Below, piece after piece: positions 1 through 6,153 of a stretch of DNA of 6,946 bases. Numbering within the stretch: the stretch's first letter is position 1; each line of letters starts with the position of its first letter. This DNA is from Bacteroidia bacterium (GTDB taxonomy: Bacteria > Bacteroidota > Bacteroidia > Bacteroidales > GCA-2748055): assembly GCA_004525825.1 (NCBI GenBank), contig SPBY01000147.1, positions 1 through 6,946 of the forward strand. Direction: 5' to 3'. A program made the translations under genes and the position numbers. Below the pieces are notes generated by a model. That model had not been told where the DNA came from, made no database searches, and saw only the letters and a program-made list of their open reading frames with translations.

Positions 1-270
1 ACCGAGTGGGCCAGGTTCAACATCCAGATCAACGGCATTGGTCCTGGTTATTTTGCCACCGACCAGACTGCCCCCATCCGTGTGGATGGTCACCCCTTTA
101 ACGAGTTTATTATCAACCGGACCCCCGCTGGACGATGGGGAGACCCAGATGACCTGGGGGGTACGGCGGTTTTCCTGGCTTCCAGGGCATCAGATTTTGT
201 TAACGGACAGGTGGTCTATGTGGATGGCGGCATCCTGGCCACCATTGGAAAACCCTCTAACGAAAAATAA
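1..270 (+). CDS. kduD: KduD-like SDR oxidoreductase, C-terminal part only
   Basis: The reading frame is open from base 1 to a TAA at 268-270, giving the last 89 residues of a short-chain dehydrogenase; the N-terminal NAD-binding glycine motif and the catalytic Ser/Tyr/Lys lie upstream of the window. What is visible is the classical SDR C-terminus: an INGIGPGYFATD segment (the PG motif after the active-site Lys), RTPAGRWGDPDDLGG, then VFLASRASDFVNGQ and a terminal VDGG. The RxPAGRWGxPxDL stretch and the overall spacing closely resemble KduD, which reduces 2,5-diketo-3-deoxygluconate to 2-keto-3-deoxygluconate in the cytoplasm during breakdown of unsaturated uronates from pectin, alginate or similar polymers. 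An eda gene downstream supports that pathway. A related SDR with other substrate specificity cannot be excluded from this fragment. Confidence 0.85.
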   Translation, partial: TEWARFNIQINGIGPGYFATDQTAPIRVDGHPFNEFIINRTPAGRWGDPDDLGGTAVFLASRASDFVNGQVVYVDGGILATIGKPSNEK

Positions 271-287
271 ATCAAAAGTTGAAAGTC

Positions 288-1538
288 ATGAGAAAAACAA
301 GCTTCCTAATTGTTCTTTTTGTTCTGTTGCTTAGCTCCTGCGGGACTAAGCCTGAAATCACTATTCAGGTCAGCAATCTCTCGGATCAATCCAGAACCGA
401 TGCCACCTTACTGCTTTCTCGCGGAGAAATATCCAGATGGATCGACATTCCTTCCGATCTGCTTCCTGTACTAAAGGAAGTGAAAGGCGAATATATCCCC
501 TGCCAGGTGGACGATATTGATGGAGACGGCCAATGGGATGAGTTGTTTGGCCTGACCGATCTGGGTGCATCAGCTTCAATTACAGTGGTAATCGCTTTTG
601 TGACTCCGGACACTTACCCCACATTTCCAATCCGGACCAACCTTCACCTGGGGGACGCCAAAAACGGATACCAGGAATTGAATGTGGCGGACAGACTGGA
701 AGGTGTCTCCTACCACAACTACACCGACCGGACCAGTGCGGCATTCCAGATGGAGGGAGCTGCCTGGGAAAATGACAAAGTGGGCTTCAGGAACTACATG
801 GACCAGCGAAATGGCATGGATATTTTCGGCAAGACCACCGCTGAGATGGTACTCAGTAAAGTTGGAATCGAAGGGGCTCCCAGCTATCATGAGCCCGGAG
901 ATTGGGGAATGGATGTACTGAAAGTAGGGACCAGCCTGGGTGCAGGGGCCATTGCATACATGTACCACGATTCCCTCTACCGCGTGGGCGATAATGGATC
1001 GGGCAGCTATGCAGTGGAGTTTCAGGGCTCACAGCGCAGCCGTTTCAAACTCACCTATACGGACTGGCAGGTGGATGAGCTCTCCCTGGATGTGACCCAC
1101 CATGTGGAAATTGTGGCCGGAAGGCACTATTACCAGGGAACAGTGGTCTACGAGGGAACAAAGGATACTCTTCTCCTGGTGCCGGGCATTGTCAATATGA
1201 AAAGTGAGCTCTTGCACGTGTGGAAGCTGGATGACCAGTACACTGCCCTGCTAACACATGACAGGCAGTCGGAAGATGGCGCATATCTTGCCATGGCTCT
1301 CATGGTTCCCACCAGCTACCTGGTTTCCACAGGAGAGACCAGAGATGAGGGAGAAGGGATCACCCAAACCTACTATGCAGCCCTGGAAGCCTATCCTGGC
1401 GATCAGTTAAGCTACCGCTTCTATGCTCTTTGGGAAGGTGAAGATTCAAGATGGGCTTCCCTGGAAGACATCAAGGAATACCTGCTAACAGAAGCTGAAA
1501 GGTGGACCCAGTCTGTGGTATATGCCAACCGACATTAA
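288..1538 (+). CDS. DUF4861-type lipoprotein of unknown function
   Basis: 416 residues from ATG 288. A TTG at 279 extends the frame by three codons, but ATG 288 gives a cleaner signal peptide: MRK, a hydrophobic stretch at about residues 6-15, then LLSSC with Cys18 as the lipidation site. The mature protein should therefore be a cell-envelope lipoprotein. An acidic DDIDGDGQWDE segment at about residues 75-85 resembles a calcium-binding loop. The segment at about 156-182 (GAAWENDKVGFRNYMDQRNG followed by MDIFGK) and HEPGDWGMDVLKVG at 201-214 match my recollection of the DUF4861 family, whose biochemical role I do not know. Length is ordinary for that family. The gene begins 17 nt after the kduD-like stop, so the two are probably cotranscribed, and a candidate terminator follows it. 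The location suggests a role in periplasmic uronate-oligosaccharide handling, but no catalytic residue can be assigned from sequence alone. Confidence 0.8.
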   Translation: MRKTSFLIVLFVLLLSSCGTKPEITIQVSNLSDQSRTDATLLLSRGEISRWIDIPSDLLPVLKEVKGEYIPCQVDDIDGDGQWDELFGLTDLGASASITVVIAFVTPDTYPTFPIRTNLHLGDAKNGYQELNVADRLEGVSYHNYTDRTSAAFQMEGAAWENDKVGFRNYMDQRNGMDIFGKTTAEMVLSKVGIEGAPSYHEPGDWGMDVLKVGTSLGAGAIAYMYHDSLYRVGDNGSGSYAVEFQGSQRSRFKLTYTDWQVDELSLDVTHHVEIVAGRHYYQGTVVYEGTKDTLLLVPGIVNMKSELLHVWKLDDQYTALLTHDRQSEDGAYLAMALMVPTSYLVSTGETRDEGEGITQTYYAALEAYPGDQLSYRFYALWEGEDSRWASLEDIKEYLLTEAERWTQSVVYANRH

Positions 1539-1545
1539 ACTATTG

Positions 1546-1580
1546 TGGTGGAGGGTATAGTCCGCCAGTTCTTTTATCTT
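1546..1580 (+). terminator. Candidate intrinsic terminator after the DUF4861 gene
   Basis: TGGTGGA at 1546-1552 can pair with TCCGCCA at 1561-1567, giving seven pairs including one G-U, with an 8-nt loop. A T-rich stretch (GTTCTTTTATCTTT, about 1568-1581) follows. It starts 8 nt after the stop codon. The T tract is interrupted and the stem is short, so termination may be partial. If it works, eda and the TRAP genes need their own promoter somewhere in 1540-1634, where I could not identify a convincing one. Confidence 0.45.
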
Positions 1581-1634
1581 TAGAAAAATATCTCAAGCCT
1601 TAAAGAAACCATTGACTCTTTTAATTTCGACCTC

Positions 1635-2297
1635 ATGAAAAGAATGGATGTTGTTTTAAAAATGCGGGAAATCGGGGCCATACCGCTCTATTACCATCCC
1701 GATATCAATGTATGTAAAGAAGTGATCTCCGCCTGCTACGGCGGCGGAATGAAGATATTTGAATTCACCAACCGCGGCGATATGGCACACGAACTTTTCG
1801 CCGAGCTGGTGAAGTGGGGCCTCCAGGAAATGCCCGACCTGGTTCTTGGGGTAGGAACTGTAGTGGAACCGGGTACCTGTTCTTTGTATATTCAGCTGGG
1901 TGCAAAGTTCATTGTTTCTCCTCTGCTGAATGAGGAAATGGCAAGGGTATGCAACCGCCGGAAGGTACTTTGGATTCCCGGCTGCGCTACAGCATCCGAA
2001 ATTGGAAGAGCAGAAGAGCTGGGAGCCGAAGTGGTAAAGCTGTTCCCGGGACCCACTGTCGGAGGCTCCAAATTCCTGAAAGCCTACCTGGGGCCCTGTC
2101 CCTGGTCCAACATCATGCCTTCGGGCGGAGTATCTCCCTCCCTGGAGAACCTGACAGAATGGTTTGAAGCTGGCGCATTTTGCGTGGGAATGGGATCCCA
2201 ATTGATCACCCCGGAGATCATTGCACACAAGGATTATGATAAGCTTCAGAAGATCGCCCGGGAAGCGATGGACATCATACAGAAGCTGAAAAGTTAA
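1635..2297 (+). CDS. eda: KDPG (2-dehydro-3-deoxy-phosphogluconate) aldolase
   Basis: 220 residues, slightly longer than the usual 205-215. It is a cytoplasmic class I aldolase that splits 2-keto-3-deoxy-6-phosphogluconate into pyruvate and glyceraldehyde-3-phosphate; many members also act on 4-hydroxy-2-oxoglutarate. The active-site set known from E. coli Eda is present: Glu43 and Arg47 in FEFTNR, Thr75 in GVGTV, Pro96 in VSPLLN, the Schiff-base Lys135 in VVKLFPG, Phe137, and Ser188 in GMGSQL near the phosphate site, with PSGGVSP at 162-168. The ATG at 1635 is followed by a second in-frame ATG at 1644; neither has a clear Shine-Dalgarno, so the start is uncertain by three codons. The next gene, a TRAP binding protein, begins 12 nt after the stop, pointing to an operon in which the imported acid ends up as KDPG. 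A preference for the galacto epimer cannot be ruled out. Confidence 0.93.
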   Translation: MKRMDVVLKMREIGAIPLYYHPDINVCKEVISACYGGGMKIFEFTNRGDMAHELFAELVKWGLQEMPDLVLGVGTVVEPGTCSLYIQLGAKFIVSPLLNEEMARVCNRRKVLWIPGCATASEIGRAEELGAEVVKLFPGPTVGGSKFLKAYLGPCPWSNIMPSGGVSPSLENLTEWFEAGAFCVGMGSQLITPEIIAHKDYDKLQKIAREAMDIIQKLKS

Positions 2298-2309
2298 TCC
2301 ACCCCTTCC

Positions 2310-3287
2310 ATGAAGATCAAATTCCTGCTCATTCTCCCTATCGCCCTGCTCCTGCTTTCAGGCTGCAGACCACAAGAACAGGGCAGGGTCCTGAAACTTG
2401 CCCACGGTCTTGATCCCTCCCATCCCGTACACAGCGCCATGGTTTTTATGGCTGACCGTTGCAAGGAAATCTCAAACGGAGAGTTATCCATTGATATATA
2501 TCCCAGCGGCCAGCTGGGTTCAGAGCAACAGTGCGTGGAACTTCTTCAGATAGGGAGTCTGGCCATCACCAAGGTTTCATCTGCTGTCATGGAAAGTTTT
2601 ACGGAAGATTTTAAGGTGCTGGGGCTGCCCTATGTGTTCAGATCTAAAGAACACGCTTTTAAAGTGCTGGACGGAGAGATTGGGGATGAAATCCTGCTGA
2701 GTACTGAACCCTTCTGGATCAGGGGCCTGTGTTTCTACGATGCAGGAAGCCGGAGCTTCTATACCATTGATACACCCATAAATCATCCTGATGATCTTCG
2801 GGGCTTGAAGATCAGGGTGATGAAAAGCATCACCTCCATGGAGATGGTGAAAGCCCTGGGAGGATCCCCTACCCCCATATCCTGGGGTGAGCTTTACACT
2901 GCTTTGCAGAGTGGTGTGGTGGATGGGGCAGAAAACAATCCCCCCAGCTTTTATACCAGCCATCACTACGAAGTATGCAAATATTATAGCCTGAATGAGC
3001 ATGCCATGGTTCCTGATGTCCTGATTGTGAGCCAGAAGGTCTGGAAGAAGCTTTCGGATCAGGAGAAAAGTTGGCTTCAGCAAGCAGCGGACGATTCAGT
3101 GCCAGTAGAACGAGAATTATGGGCCAAATCGGAAAAGGAATCGCTTGAAATCGTAGAGAAGGAAGGAGTACATATCATCTACCCTGAGAAAGAACCCTTT
3201 GCCCGCAAGGTGGAAGATCTTCTGGAATCTTACCGTGACAACGAAAAATTGTATGATCTTATCACCCGAATCAGGGAGGTGGAATAG
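2310..3287 (+). CDS. dctP: TRAP transporter solute-binding lipoprotein (DctP family)
   Basis: 325 residues. The N-terminus is a lipoprotein signal peptide (MKIK, hydrophobic core at about 5-16, LLSGC with Cys19), so the protein is probably membrane-anchored in the periplasm rather than free, as is common for Bacteroidota binding proteins. Family hallmarks: HGLDPSHPVH near the mature start, YPSGQLGSE at 64-72, the GLKIRVM segment with Arg169 (the arginine that binds the ligand carboxylate in this family), and SWGELYTALQSGVVDGAENN at 191-210. The DGAENNPPSF version and the FYTSHHYEVCKYY that follows remind me of uronate/sugar-acid binders rather than C4-dicarboxylate ones, and the neighbouring eda agrees, but the ligand is inferred. 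It delivers substrate to the DctQ and DctM homologues encoded next. A short double-hairpin element separates it from dctQ. Confidence 0.93.
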   Translation: MKIKFLLILPIALLLLSGCRPQEQGRVLKLAHGLDPSHPVHSAMVFMADRCKEISNGELSIDIYPSGQLGSEQQCVELLQIGSLAITKVSSAVMESFTEDFKVLGLPYVFRSKEHAFKVLDGEIGDEILLSTEPFWIRGLCFYDAGSRSFYTIDTPINHPDDLRGLKIRVMKSITSMEMVKALGGSPTPISWGELYTALQSGVVDGAENNPPSFYTSHHYEVCKYYSLNEHAMVPDVLIVSQKVWKKLSDQEKSWLQQAADDSVPVERELWAKSEKESLEIVEKEGVHIIYPEKEPFARKVEDLLESYRDNEKLYDLITRIREVE

Positions 3288-3289
3288 TA

Positions 3290-3326
3290 GCTCGCTGCGC
3301 GAGCAGTTAGGGCAGGCTGCGCCTAC
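3290..3326 (+). repeat. Two tandem 22-bp hairpin units between dctP and dctQ
   Basis: Unit 1 contains GCTCGC (3290-3295), loop TGC, GCGAGC (3299-3304), a perfect 6-bp stem. Unit 2 (3312-3326) has AGGC/GCCT around the same TGC loop, plus an outer G-C pair beyond one mismatch. Both are followed by AGTTAG, at 3305-3310 and 3327-3332, exactly 22 bp apart. 16 of 22 positions match between 3290-3311 and 3312-3333, and two of the changed stem pairs (T-A to A-T and C-G to G-C) are compensated. No T tract follows, so it is unlikely to be a simple terminator; it may stabilise or attenuate the mRNA between the binding protein and the membrane genes, or be a REP-like dispersed repeat. Confidence 0.6.
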
Positions 3327-3327
3327 A

Positions 3328-3347
3328 GTTAGTTGGTTATTATGTTA
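3328..3347 (+). repeat. GTTA octamer repeats upstream of dctQ
   Basis: GTTA occurs at 3328, 3336 and 3344, exactly 8 bp apart, with variable four-base spacers (GTTG, TTAT). On the opposite strand this is TAAC every 8 bp, the same arrangement as the array upstream of xylB. It directly follows the two hairpin units and ends 10 nt before the dctQ start. Only three copies are present, so chance is possible for this copy alone. Confidence 0.45.
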
Positions 3348-3357
3348 GTTTAAAGAT

Positions 3358-3831
3358 ATGGCGAAGTTTGAGATAAGATTAAACAGGATCCTGGAAGTGT
3401 TTCTTGTGATCCTGGTGTCGGTGCTGGTAGTGGATGTACTGTGGCAGGTATTCAGCCGCTACCTGCTTTCCTCCCCAAGTTCTTTTACAGACGAACTTGC
3501 CGGTTTTCTGCTGATCTGGGTGGGAGTGCTGGGTGCTGCCTATGTGGCAGGAAGAAAAGAACACCTGGCCATTAATATCCTGGTTCAGAGGTCCCCCCCG
3601 GTAAGACAACGCAGGCTGCAGTTTATCATTCATGCCCTGATCCTGATGTTTGCCCTTTTTGTGATGGTGATCGGAGGGGCCTCCCTGGTATATACCCGTT
3701 TTGTCCTGGACGTAAAATCGGCAGCCCTGCAACTGCCACTGGGCTATGTTTACATAGTCCTTCCCCTGAGCGGACTCATCATCATCTACTATGAGATCCT
3801 ACACATCCTACAACTAAGCAAGTCTAATTAG
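3358..3831 (+). CDS. dctQ: TRAP transporter small permease subunit (DctQ family)
   Basis: 157 residues, the usual length for a stand-alone DctQ. Four hydrophobic segments are visible at about residues 12-33, 45-65, 87-112 and 127-150. The family-typical features are an amphipathic N-terminus, WQVFSRYLL after the first helix, SSFTDELAGFLLIWVGVLGAA running into the second, and RKEHLAI in the loop. The fourth segment is preceded by LQLPLGYVYIVLPLSG, matching the conserved 'P-G-x-x-Y-x-x-x-P' pattern of the family. It sits in the inner membrane, where it supports the large subunit and helps dock the binding protein. It is separated from dctM by a single base, so translation of the two is probably coupled. 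The start at ATG 3358 is the first in frame after the intergenic hairpin and repeat element; no strong Shine-Dalgarno is present. Confidence 0.92.
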   Translation: MAKFEIRLNRILEVFLVILVSVLVVDVLWQVFSRYLLSSPSSFTDELAGFLLIWVGVLGAAYVAGRKEHLAINILVQRSPPVRQRRLQFIIHALILMFALFVMVIGGASLVYTRFVLDVKSAALQLPLGYVYIVLPLSGLIIIYYEILHILQLSKSN

Positions 3832-3832
3832 C

Positions 3833-5290
3833 ATGGAAGTTCTTGTCCTCGTCCTCAGCTTTATCATTCTCCTGGTCATTGGTGTTCCCATTGCATTCAG
3901 CATTGGTATTGCCGGAATCCTAACCATGCTTATGTCCATCGATGCCATGCCAGCGTTTACCACCTATGCACATCGCATGGCTACGGGACTGGACAGTTTT
4001 GCACTCCTTGCCATCCCCTTCTTTGTTCTTGCTGGTGGGATTATGAATAGCGGGGGAATAGCCTTGCGACTGATCAATTTTGCCAGGGTGCTCGTGGGCA
4101 AACTTCCGGCCGGACTCGCTTTTGTAAATGTCATTGCCAATATGCTGTTCGGGGCCATTTCCGGATCTGCTGCTGCAGCCACCTCTGCCATTGGAAGTAT
4201 CATGGGACCTGAGATGAAAAAGGAAGGCTACGATGAAGGCTTCAGTGCAGCTGTCAACATCAGTTCAGCCACCACCGGACTCACCATACCTCCGAGCAAC
4301 ATTCTGATCATCTATTCACTGGCCAGTGGGGGTGCTTCCATCACAGCACTCTTCCTCGCGGGTTATGTGCCGGGCATCCTTACCGGGGTGGGCATCATGC
4401 TGGTGGCCATGTCCATGATAGTATTCAAGAACAAGGGCACCAAAGGCTTGGCAAAAGTGTTAGGAAAGGTTATCCTGGCATCTGTGGTCCTACTGGGTGC
4501 TGGGATCGGACTGAAGGCATTGCATGGTCATGCTTCTGCCTCGCAGTTCAAAGGAGTACTCTATGGATTGCTGGGACTCTTCCTACTATACTCGGTCTAT
4601 AAATCGGCCTCAAACTGGTCCTTCTTTAAGTTTGCCTTCCGGAAATTTCTGGATGCCTTTCCTTCCCTGCTGATGCTGGTGATTGTCATTGGTGGAATTG
4701 TGGCTGGCTTTTTCACCGCCACAGAAGCATCGGCCGTGGCGGTGCTTTATGCCCTGATCCTGGCACTGATATACAAGGAAATCACACTCAGGGACATGCC
4801 TGCCATCATCCTCCGATCCGTGAGAACCACATGCATTGTGCTGCTTCTGGTTGCCACCAGCCTCGGCATGTCCTGGATCATGTCCTTTGAGAACATTCCC
4901 CAGAACGTGAGTGCCGGCCTGCTAAGTCTGAGCGATAATCCTGTGGTGATCCTCCTGGTGATCAACTTCATCCTGCTTTTTGTGGGGGTATTTATGGACA
5001 TGACCCCGGCTGTATTGATCTTTACCCCCATATTCCTTCCGATTGTCTCTTCCCAGCTGGGCATGGATCCCATCCATTTTGGCATTATGATGGTGCTGAA
5101 CCTTTGTGTGGGACTATGTACCCCGCCAGTGGGATCGGTGCTTTTTATCGGATGCAGTGTGGCCAACCTGAAAATCGAGCAGGTGATCAAACCACTGCTA
5201 CCCATGTTCGTCATCATGGTTGTGGTTTTGATGCTGGTAACCTACATCCCCTCACTCAGCCTCTGGCTTCCGGGAGTTCTTATGAAATAA
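3833..5290 (+). CDS. dctM: TRAP transporter large permease subunit (DctM family), enlarged
   Basis: 485 residues of strongly hydrophobic protein, the ion-coupled transport subunit of the TRAP system in the inner membrane. DctM signatures appear in order: FFVLAGGIMNSGGIALRL at about 63-80, GAISGSAAAATSAIGSIMGP at 107-126, TIPPSNILIIYS at 151-162, GGIVAGFFTATEASAVAVLY at 287-306, FVGVFMDMTPAVLIFTPIFL at 383-402, and FGIMMVLNLCVGLCTPPVGS at 416-435. Most stand-alone DctM proteins are about 425-440 residues. The excess lies at about residues 203-265, between two conserved halves, and contains two further hydrophobic stretches (about 212-230 and 240-257), which would keep the topology of the rest unchanged. 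All core motifs are intact, so I expect a working transporter. The gene starts one base after the dctQ stop, and a strong terminator follows. Confidence 0.93.
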   Translation: MEVLVLVLSFIILLVIGVPIAFSIGIAGILTMLMSIDAMPAFTTYAHRMATGLDSFALLAIPFFVLAGGIMNSGGIALRLINFARVLVGKLPAGLAFVNVIANMLFGAISGSAAAATSAIGSIMGPEMKKEGYDEGFSAAVNISSATTGLTIPPSNILIIYSLASGGASITALFLAGYVPGILTGVGIMLVAMSMIVFKNKGTKGLAKVLGKVILASVVLLGAGIGLKALHGHASASQFKGVLYGLLGLFLLYSVYKSASNWSFFKFAFRKFLDAFPSLLMLVIVIGGIVAGFFTATEASAVAVLYALILALIYKEITLRDMPAIILRSVRTTCIVLLLVATSLGMSWIMSFENIPQNVSAGLLSLSDNPVVILLVINFILLFVGVFMDMTPAVLIFTPIFLPIVSSQLGMDPIHFGIMMVLNLCVGLCTPPVGSVLFIGCSVANLKIEQVIKPLLPMFVIMVVVLMLVTYIPSLSLWLPGVLMK

Positions 5291-5296
5291 GTTGTA

Positions 5297-5327
5297 TTTA
5301 GTTAGCGTATTTTTGACGTTAACTTTG
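5297..5327 (+). promoter_or_regulatory. Candidate Bacteroidota-type promoter for the Nudix regulator gene
   Basis: TAACTTTG at 5320-5327 matches the Bacteroidota -7 consensus TAnnTTTG exactly. Nineteen bases upstream lies TTTA at 5297-5300, one base off the -33 TTTG. Transcription would start at about 5332-5335, leaving a leader of about 25 nt before ATG 5360. The imperfect palindrome at 5300-5324 fills the spacer, the position expected for an operator used in autoregulation. The match is good, but the -33 is imperfect. Confidence 0.5.
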
Positions 5328-5332
5328 TTTTT
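5300..5332 (+). terminator. Intrinsic terminator of the eda-TRAP group
   Basis: AGTTAGCGT (5300-5308) pairs with ACGTTAACT (5316-5324) as nine pairs with one G-U, around a 7-nt loop ATTTTTG. The RNA continues TTGTTTTTG, giving a T-rich tail. It begins 10 nt after the dctM stop, the expected position for a terminator. The same bases form an inverted repeat in DNA and overlap the candidate promoter of the next gene, so an operator role is also possible. Confidence 0.65.
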
Positions 5333-5359
5333 GATCTGATTCTTTCTTACATTAGCCGA

Positions 5360-6103
5360 ATGAGCATCCCCGGCAGGAACATCAATCCAACCATTTCGGT
5401 CGACTGTGTTATTTTCGGGTTCAGCACCAATCAGCTGAAGGTTCTCCTGATCGAAAGAAGTTTTACCGACCGGTCGGGCATCGAATCTAAAGATTACAAA
5501 TTACCGGGAGATTTCATTTCCATCAATGAGGACCTGGATCTGGCCGCCTCAAGGACCCTGGAGGAAATGACCGGTCTCAGGGACATTTTCCTTTGCCAGT
5601 TTGCTGTATTTGGAAAACCCGACCGCATTTCAAACCCGGTAGATATGGAGTGGTTGCTCGAAACCACTGGTCTGGAAATTCAGAGGGTGGTCACTGCAGC
5701 CTATTATTCCCTCATCAATATCGGAGAAACCAACACCGACTTTGCCATTAAAAACAGCGCTTCCTGGATCGATGTGAAACAGATTCCCAAACTGGCCTTC
5801 GATCATGCCGATATCATTGAGCAGGGATTGATACGCCTGCAGCTTAGCCTGCGAAGTGAACCCATCGGGTTTGAAATGCTGCCGGAAAAATTCACCATCA
5901 GGGATCTGCAGATCCTGTACGAAGCCATTCTGGATTGTACCCTGGACAATCGCAATTTCCGGAAGAAGATCCTGAAATCCAGTTACCTGGTCCAGCTGGA
6001 CGAAAAACAGACCGGTGTGGCTCATAAACCGGCCCACTATTATAGATTTGACAGATACATTTATGAAAAACATAAGAAGGAATCCCTGGGATTCAACTTT
6101 TAA
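5360..6103 (+). CDS. Nudix-family transcriptional regulator (NrtR/AraR-like)
   Basis: 247 residues. Residues about 8-165 form a Nudix domain (NPTISVDCVIFGF, then LKVLLIERS, then YKLPGDFI), and about 170-235 a winged helix of the NrtR kind, recognisable from FEMLPEKFTIRDLQILYEAI, the RNFRKKI helix at 198-204, and HYYRFDRYIYEK near the end. Members of this family bind a nucleotide-sugar-like or sugar ligand through the Nudix fold and DNA through the C-terminus. Here the Nudix box reads R65-T-L-E-E69-M-T-G-L where active hydrolases have R-E-x-x-E-E, so two of the metal-binding glutamates are replaced (Thr66, Met70). Hydrolysis is therefore unlikely and a sensor role likely. In Bacteroides, relatives regulate arabinose or xylose genes, and xylulokinase follows 50 nt downstream, so pentose control is the best guess. 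Autoregulation through the upstream palindrome is plausible but unproven. Confidence 0.88.
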   Translation: MSIPGRNINPTISVDCVIFGFSTNQLKVLLIERSFTDRSGIESKDYKLPGDFISINEDLDLAASRTLEEMTGLRDIFLCQFAVFGKPDRISNPVDMEWLLETTGLEIQRVVTAAYYSLINIGETNTDFAIKNSASWIDVKQIPKLAFDHADIIEQGLIRLQLSLRSEPIGFEMLPEKFTIRDLQILYEAILDCTLDNRNFRKKILKSSYLVQLDEKQTGVAHKPAHYYRFDRYIYEKHKKESLGFNF

Positions 6104-6106
6104 AAC

Positions 6107-6144
6107 ATTAACTTATTAACTTACTAACCTACTAACCTACTAAC
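6107..6144 (+). repeat. TAAC octamer tandem array upstream of xylB
   Basis: TAAC occurs at 6109, 6117, 6125, 6133 and 6141, five copies exactly 8 bp apart, with spacers TTAT, TTAC, CTAC and CTAC; the last two full units are identical. It fills most of the 50-bp gap between the regulator stop and the xylulokinase start. I see no convincing TAnnTTTG promoter in the gap. The array could be a simple-sequence repeat that varies in length, or a set of binding sites. Confidence 0.75.
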
Positions 6145-6153
6145 GTTTATACC

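Noticed and set aside
279..287. TTG at 279 as the start of the DUF4861 lipoprotein
   Set aside because: ATG at 288 gives a standard MRK signal peptide with better start-codon usage; the upstream codons add nothing recognisable.
38..334. A 98-codon + strand frame overlapping the kduD end and the start of the lipoprotein gene
   Set aside because: It is out of frame with both recognisable proteins and its translation shows no family features.
1575..1629. Possible -7 elements TATCTTTA (1575-1582) and TAATTTCG (1622-1629) upstream of eda
   Set aside because: Each has one mismatch to TAnnTTTG and neither has a TTTG-like -33 at the right distance; the first lies in the terminator T tract and the second is almost at the start codon.
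1656..2228. A 190-codon open frame on the - strand opposite eda, and similar antisense frames opposite dctP (2577-3083), dctM (4747-5217) and the DUF4861 gene (576-968)
   Set aside because: Each lies fully inside a strongly supported + strand gene, and the translations have no recognisable motifs and look like shadow-frame composition.
3290..3347. Could the repeats before dctQ, or those at 6107-6144, be a CRISPR array?
   Set aside because: Units are 8 or 22 bp with no unique spacers of 30 bp or more and no cas genes nearby.
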